A stretch of 64,000 nucleotides of DNA from JABMNT01 sp048262655 (GTDB lineage: Bacteria; Pseudomonadota; Alphaproteobacteria; Rhodospirillales; Casp-alpha2), in contig JBLXEY010000003.1 of the NCBI GenBank assembly GCA_048262655.1, forward strand, positions 496,001-560,000, in the 5' to 3' direction. A model generated the notes under the pieces. It saw nothing but the letters and a program-made list of their open reading frames with translations. It was not told the origin of the DNA and made no database searches. Shown piece by piece: positions 61,062-64,000 of the stretch. Numbering within the stretch: position 1 is the first letter of the stretch; each line of letters opens with the position of its first letter. Position numbers and translations under genes: made by a program.

Positions 61062-62366
61062 ATGTCACGCACATATTTAAAAAAAGCAGAAATGTCCGCC
61101 GCTACAGGTGAAGACGACACACGTAAAATTGTATCCGATATGTTGGCAAAAATTGAAGCCGGTGGTGAGGAGGTTGCCAGAGAATATGGTCGAAATCTGG
61201 ACAAGTGGGATGGCGACATTCTGGTTAGTCGGGATGCCATCGACGCGGCTTCGGCCAAGGTGCCGCAGCAGCTCAAGGACGATCTGAAATTTGCCTATGA
61301 CCGTGTCCGGGGGTTTGCTGAAAAACAACGTGCAAGTATCGGCGAGTTCGAAACGGAGTTATCGCCGGGTCTTTGGGCTGGCCAAAAATTAATCCCAATG
61401 GATACGGCAGGGTGTTACGTGCCGGGTGGTCGCTATGCCCATGTGGCATCCGCCATTATGAGTATTGCAACAGCCAAAGTGGCGGGTGTTAAAAACGTCG
61501 TGGCCTGTTCCGCTCCAAGCATGGAGCGCGGCGGCGTTCACCCGGCTATTCTCTATACCATGGATTTAGCCGGAGCAGATCACATCCTGGCACTCGGCGG
61601 GGTGCAAGGAATTGCCGCCATGTCATTTGGATTGTTTACAGGCAATAAAGCCAACATTTTGGTTGGGCCGGGGAACCGGTTTGTTGCAGAAGCCAAAAGG
61701 ATGCTTTTTGGTCGGGTCGGAATTGATTTGTTTGCCGGACCAACTGAAATTGCGATCATCGCCGACAAGGACGCCGACCCTGAAGTTGTTGCCGTTGATT
61801 TGGTCGGGCAGGCCGAACACGGACTTGATTCTCCCGCATGGCTGATCACAACCAGTCGCGAACTGGCCGAAACGGTCATGGATCGAATGCCTGGATTGAT
61901 TGCAGACCTGCCAGAAGTTCAGCGCCTCGCAGCGGAAGCGGCATGGCGCGATTACGGCGAGGTGGTGTTGTGCGATACGGATGAGGAAGCGGCAGTTGTG
62001 AGCGATGAATACGCGCCCGAACATCTGGAAATCCATACTGAAAACCTGGACTGGTATGTCAACCGACTGTGTAATTACGGTTCCTTGTTTATTGGTGAGG
62101 AAACGACGGTGGCTTTCGGTGACAAGTGCTCGGGCACCAACCATATTCTGCCGACGAAAGGCGCTGGCCATTATACGGGTGGGCTCTCGGTCCATAAGTA
62201 TCTGAAGATCGTCACAACCCAACGGATGACACGTGAAGCCAATCGCGACGTCGCCGCCGTTACCGCACGCATTTCGCGTCTGGAAGGTATGGAAGGTCAT
62301 GCACGGACGGGTGACATCAGGCTTGGGAAGTATTTCCCTGATGAAGACTTTATACTTGAGGCCTGA
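61062..62366 (+). CDS. hpsN: Histidinol-dehydrogenase-like enzyme, sulfopropanediol 3-dehydrogenase (HpsN) candidate
   Basis: A 434-residue NAD-dependent zinc enzyme of the histidinol dehydrogenase family. It has ANILVGPGNRFVAEAKR, GPTEIAIIAD, DLVGQAEHGLDSP (metal and catalytic Gln/His) and DEYAPEHLEIH, plus FGDKCSGTNHILPTKGAGHYT. In known dihydroxypropanesulfonate (DHPS) operons HpsN oxidises (R)-DHPS to (R)-sulfolactate and sits with TRAP genes and two further dehydrogenases, exactly the neighbourhood here. No his genes are near. I therefore prefer HpsN over HisD, but paralogues of unknown substrate also exist. Confidence 0.75.
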   Translation: MSRTYLKKAEMSAATGEDDTRKIVSDMLAKIEAGGEEVAREYGRNLDKWDGDILVSRDAIDAASAKVPQQLKDDLKFAYDRVRGFAEKQRASIGEFETELSPGLWAGQKLIPMDTAGCYVPGGRYAHVASAIMSIATAKVAGVKNVVACSAPSMERGGVHPAILYTMDLAGADHILALGGVQGIAAMSFGLFTGNKANILVGPGNRFVAEAKRMLFGRVGIDLFAGPTEIAIIADKDADPEVVAVDLVGQAEHGLDSPAWLITTSRELAETVMDRMPGLIADLPEVQRLAAEAAWRDYGEVVLCDTDEEAAVVSDEYAPEHLEIHTENLDWYVNRLCNYGSLFIGEETTVAFGDKCSGTNHILPTKGAGHYTGGLSVHKYLKIVTTQRMTREANRDVAAVTARISRLEGMEGHARTGDIRLGKYFPDEDFILEA

Positions 62367-62390
62367 AGCCAGATTGGGAACGGAGTCAAT

Positions 62391-63161
62391 ATGAAGAAGG
62401 TTGAAGAGATGTTTGGCCTTGAAGGCCGGGTCGCGGTGGTTACGGGCGCTTCTTCAGGGATCGGACAGCACATGGCGATAACCCTGGCTTCAGCTGGCGC
62501 CCGCGTCGTCGCGGTTGGTCGCAACGAAGACAGATTGAACGAAACGGTTCTAAAGATATCTGAGAACGGATCGATTGCGGCTGCGCTTCCTGCTGATCTT
62601 CAAAACAGATCAGAAGTCGAGAGACTAGGTGTTGAAGGTGCCAAACCTTTTGGGGCGCCAGATATCTTGATTAATGCAGCTGGCATAAACTTGCGTGAAG
62701 CGCCTGATGATATTTCATGGGAAAGCTGGGATCAGACGATCAACATCAATTTGAGCATCCCGTTTTTTTTGGCCCGTTCGTTGGTTGAAGGGATGCGACA
62801 GAAAGGTATGGGCAATATTATAAATATAGCGTCACTGCAGTCTTATCGCGCCTTTGCCAATAGCGCTGCTTATGGCGCATCCAAAGGCGGTGTTGCCCAG
62901 TTAACTCGGGCCATGGCAGAGGCCTGGTCTCATGAGGGAATTGTCGCCAATGCCATTGCTCCGGGGTTTTTCCCGACGGAGCTAACCCGACCTGTCTATG
63001 ATAACCCGGAATTGTTGGCTGGAAACGCAGCAAAAACCGCCGTCGGTCGTAATGGTGAAATGGCGGATCTGGATGGCACCACGGTCTTTCTGGCGTCGCG
63101 GGCATCAGCGTATGTAACGGGTCAGGTGTTGGCCGTTGACGGAGGGTTTACAGCGAAATGA
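62391..63161 (+). CDS. Short-chain dehydrogenase/reductase, HpsO/P-type role possible
   Basis: A 256-residue classical SDR. Cofactor loop TGASSGIGQHMA, NAAGIN, then the Ser and YGASKG of the S-Y-K triad (NIASLQSYRAFANSAAYGASKGG), and the end typical of 3-oxoacyl-like or alcohol-oxidising SDRs. It lies between the HpsN-like gene and the zinc alcohol dehydrogenase; in DHPS pathways dehydrogenases that interconvert the DHPS enantiomers hold this place. Cofactor preference is not clear. The stop overlaps the next ATG. Confidence 0.85.
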   Translation: MKKVEEMFGLEGRVAVVTGASSGIGQHMAITLASAGARVVAVGRNEDRLNETVLKISENGSIAAALPADLQNRSEVERLGVEGAKPFGAPDILINAAGINLREAPDDISWESWDQTININLSIPFFLARSLVEGMRQKGMGNIINIASLQSYRAFANSAAYGASKGGVAQLTRAMAEAWSHEGIVANAIAPGFFPTELTRPVYDNPELLAGNAAKTAVGRNGEMADLDGTTVFLASRASAYVTGQVLAVDGGFTAK

Positions 63162-64000
63162 AAGCTCTTGTATATACCGGGGTTGAGGAACTGACGTGGC
63201 GGGACGAGCCTGATCCCGTCATCAATAATGGTGAAATCGAAGTCGTCGTTGAAGCGGTGGGGATCTGTGGATCAGATATGCATGCCTACCACGGCCACGA
63301 TGAACGAAGGCCCGCACCACTGATCCTGGGACATGAAGCCAGTGGCCGTGCGACTTCAGGCCGCTATAAAGGTAAGCGTGTTGTCTTTAATCCGCTGGTG
63401 ACCTGTGGGACTTGTGATGATTGTTTGGGTGGACGTTCAAATCTGTGCAGCAATCGGGAAATCATAAGCATGGCGCCACGCCAGGGCGCGTTTGCCGAAA
63501 AAGTTGTCATCCCTGAATCCAATATCGTCGAAATTCCGGAAGGTATGGATCCGGTGAAAGCGGCTTTGACCGAACCCGTTGCGACGGCGCTGCACGCCAT
63601 CGGTGTTGCTGAACGTGCCATGTGGCGACCCCTTGGTGAATGCACAGGGTTGGTGCTTGGCGGTGGTGCGATCGGCCTGTCGGCAGCATTGCTTTTGCGC
63701 AATCGGGGTTGCCGAAATGTGACGGTCGCCGATACAAATGAGCTGCGTCGCAGGACCGCACAGGATGATCAGGGGTTTAACACCATTGATCCTGTGTCGA
63801 CGCCACCGAAAGCAAATCAATTTGATCTTGTTATCGACGCTGTGGGTGGCAGAGCGACCAGAATGTGCGCGAGCCACGCCGTAAAACCGGGCGGGGTTAT
63901 TACGCATATTGGCCTGCAGGATTCAAATGATGGGTTGGATATCAGAAAGCTGACGCTTCAGGAAATCACGTTCATTGGAACCTACACCTACACCATGGTT
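63158..64000 (+). CDS. Zinc-dependent alcohol dehydrogenase, truncated at window edge
   Basis: The frame opens at ATG 63158, overlapping the SDR stop as ATGA, and is still open at the right edge with about 281 residues visible. Catalytic zinc ligands appear in VGICGSDMHAYHGHD and LILGHEASG; the structural zinc Cys set is in VTCGTCDDCLGGRSNLC; the Rossmann part has VLGGGAIGLSAALLL. It is the third oxidoreductase of the operon and a candidate for the HpsP-type DHPS dehydrogenase. The C-terminus is missing from the window, so length cannot be judged. Confidence 0.85.
   Translation, partial: MKALVYTGVEELTWRDEPDPVINNGEIEVVVEAVGICGSDMHAYHGHDERRPAPLILGHEASGRATSGRYKGKRVVFNPLVTCGTCDDCLGGRSNLCSNREIISMAPRQGAFAEKVVIPESNIVEIPEGMDPVKAALTEPVATALHAIGVAERAMWRPLGECTGLVLGGGAIGLSAALLLRNRGCRNVTVADTNELRRRTAQDDQGFNTIDPVSTPPKANQFDLVIDAVGGRATRMCASHAVKPGGVITHIGLQDSNDGLDIRKLTLQEITFIGTYTYTMV

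Noticed and set aside
61062..62366. Histidine biosynthesis HisD
   Set aside because: No other his genes are near, and the TRAP plus dehydrogenase setting fits a catabolic paralogue better; HisD proper remains possible but is less likely.
1..64000. CRISPR arrays, rRNA genes or insertion sequences
   Set aside because: No regular spaced repeats, rRNA sequence or transposase with terminal repeats was found on reading.

Overview
The window comes from a free-living, probably marine alphaproteobacterium: Tat and TRAP transport genes, a candidate organosulfonate pathway, an exosortase-linked exopolysaccharide locus and many two-component proteins. No marker gene fixes the genus. There are three blocks.

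(1) 1 to about 14,100 is an integrated element, visibly richer in A+T than the rest. Its right end is a displaced 3' part of a tRNA-Arg(CCG) gene (14048-14100) next to a tyrosine recombinase. A recombinase, a hypothetical protein, a small helix-turn-helix protein and a D5/P4-type primase-helicase form a satellite-like core. The cargo is a C5-cytosine methyltransferase and a tightly coupled three-gene set: a P-loop ATPase with a Cys cluster, an unrecognised 512-residue protein, and a giant protein cut by the window edge that carries a PD-(D/E)xK-like pattern. I read this as a methylation-linked defence system whose layout recalls the DptF-DptG-DptH restriction modules, without the phosphorothioation genes in view.

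(2) 14,500 to 54,700 is a large exopolysaccharide locus. It has assembly genes (a GT2/phosphoglycosyl transferase fusion, a Wzx-type flippase, a Wzy-type polymerase, a Wzz-type chain-length protein, a Wza-like protein with six SLBB repeats, a CpsD-like ATPase lacking the P-loop lysine), several glycosyltransferases, glmS/glmM/glmU for UDP-GlcNAc, modification genes, an exosortase with two candidate substrates sharing an unusual Met-Gly-Gly sorting tail, and regulators (an NtrC-type activator, two hybrid or sensor kinases, receiver proteins, two STAS proteins and a kinase/receiver/PP2C fusion). Ten promoters fit the sigma-54 GG-N10-GC rule just before gene starts. Nearly all are preceded, about 70-130 bp upstream, by a 15-bp dyad TTCTCA-N3-TGMGAA. 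This looks like one regulon, probably driven by the NtrC-type activator at 41936-43357.

(3) 55,663 to the end holds a lone periplasmic binding protein and then a LacI-controlled catabolic operon: TRAP transporter, histidinol-dehydrogenase-like enzyme (HpsN-like), SDR and zinc alcohol dehydrogenase. This set fits use of 2,3-dihydroxypropane-1-sulfonate. Two LacI-type operators lie between the regulator and the operon.

Several genes outside simple long open frames were found by reading: the edge-truncated giant protein and alcohol dehydrogenase, a 58-residue protein at 18678-18854 and an acidic 51-residue peptide at 50935-51090.
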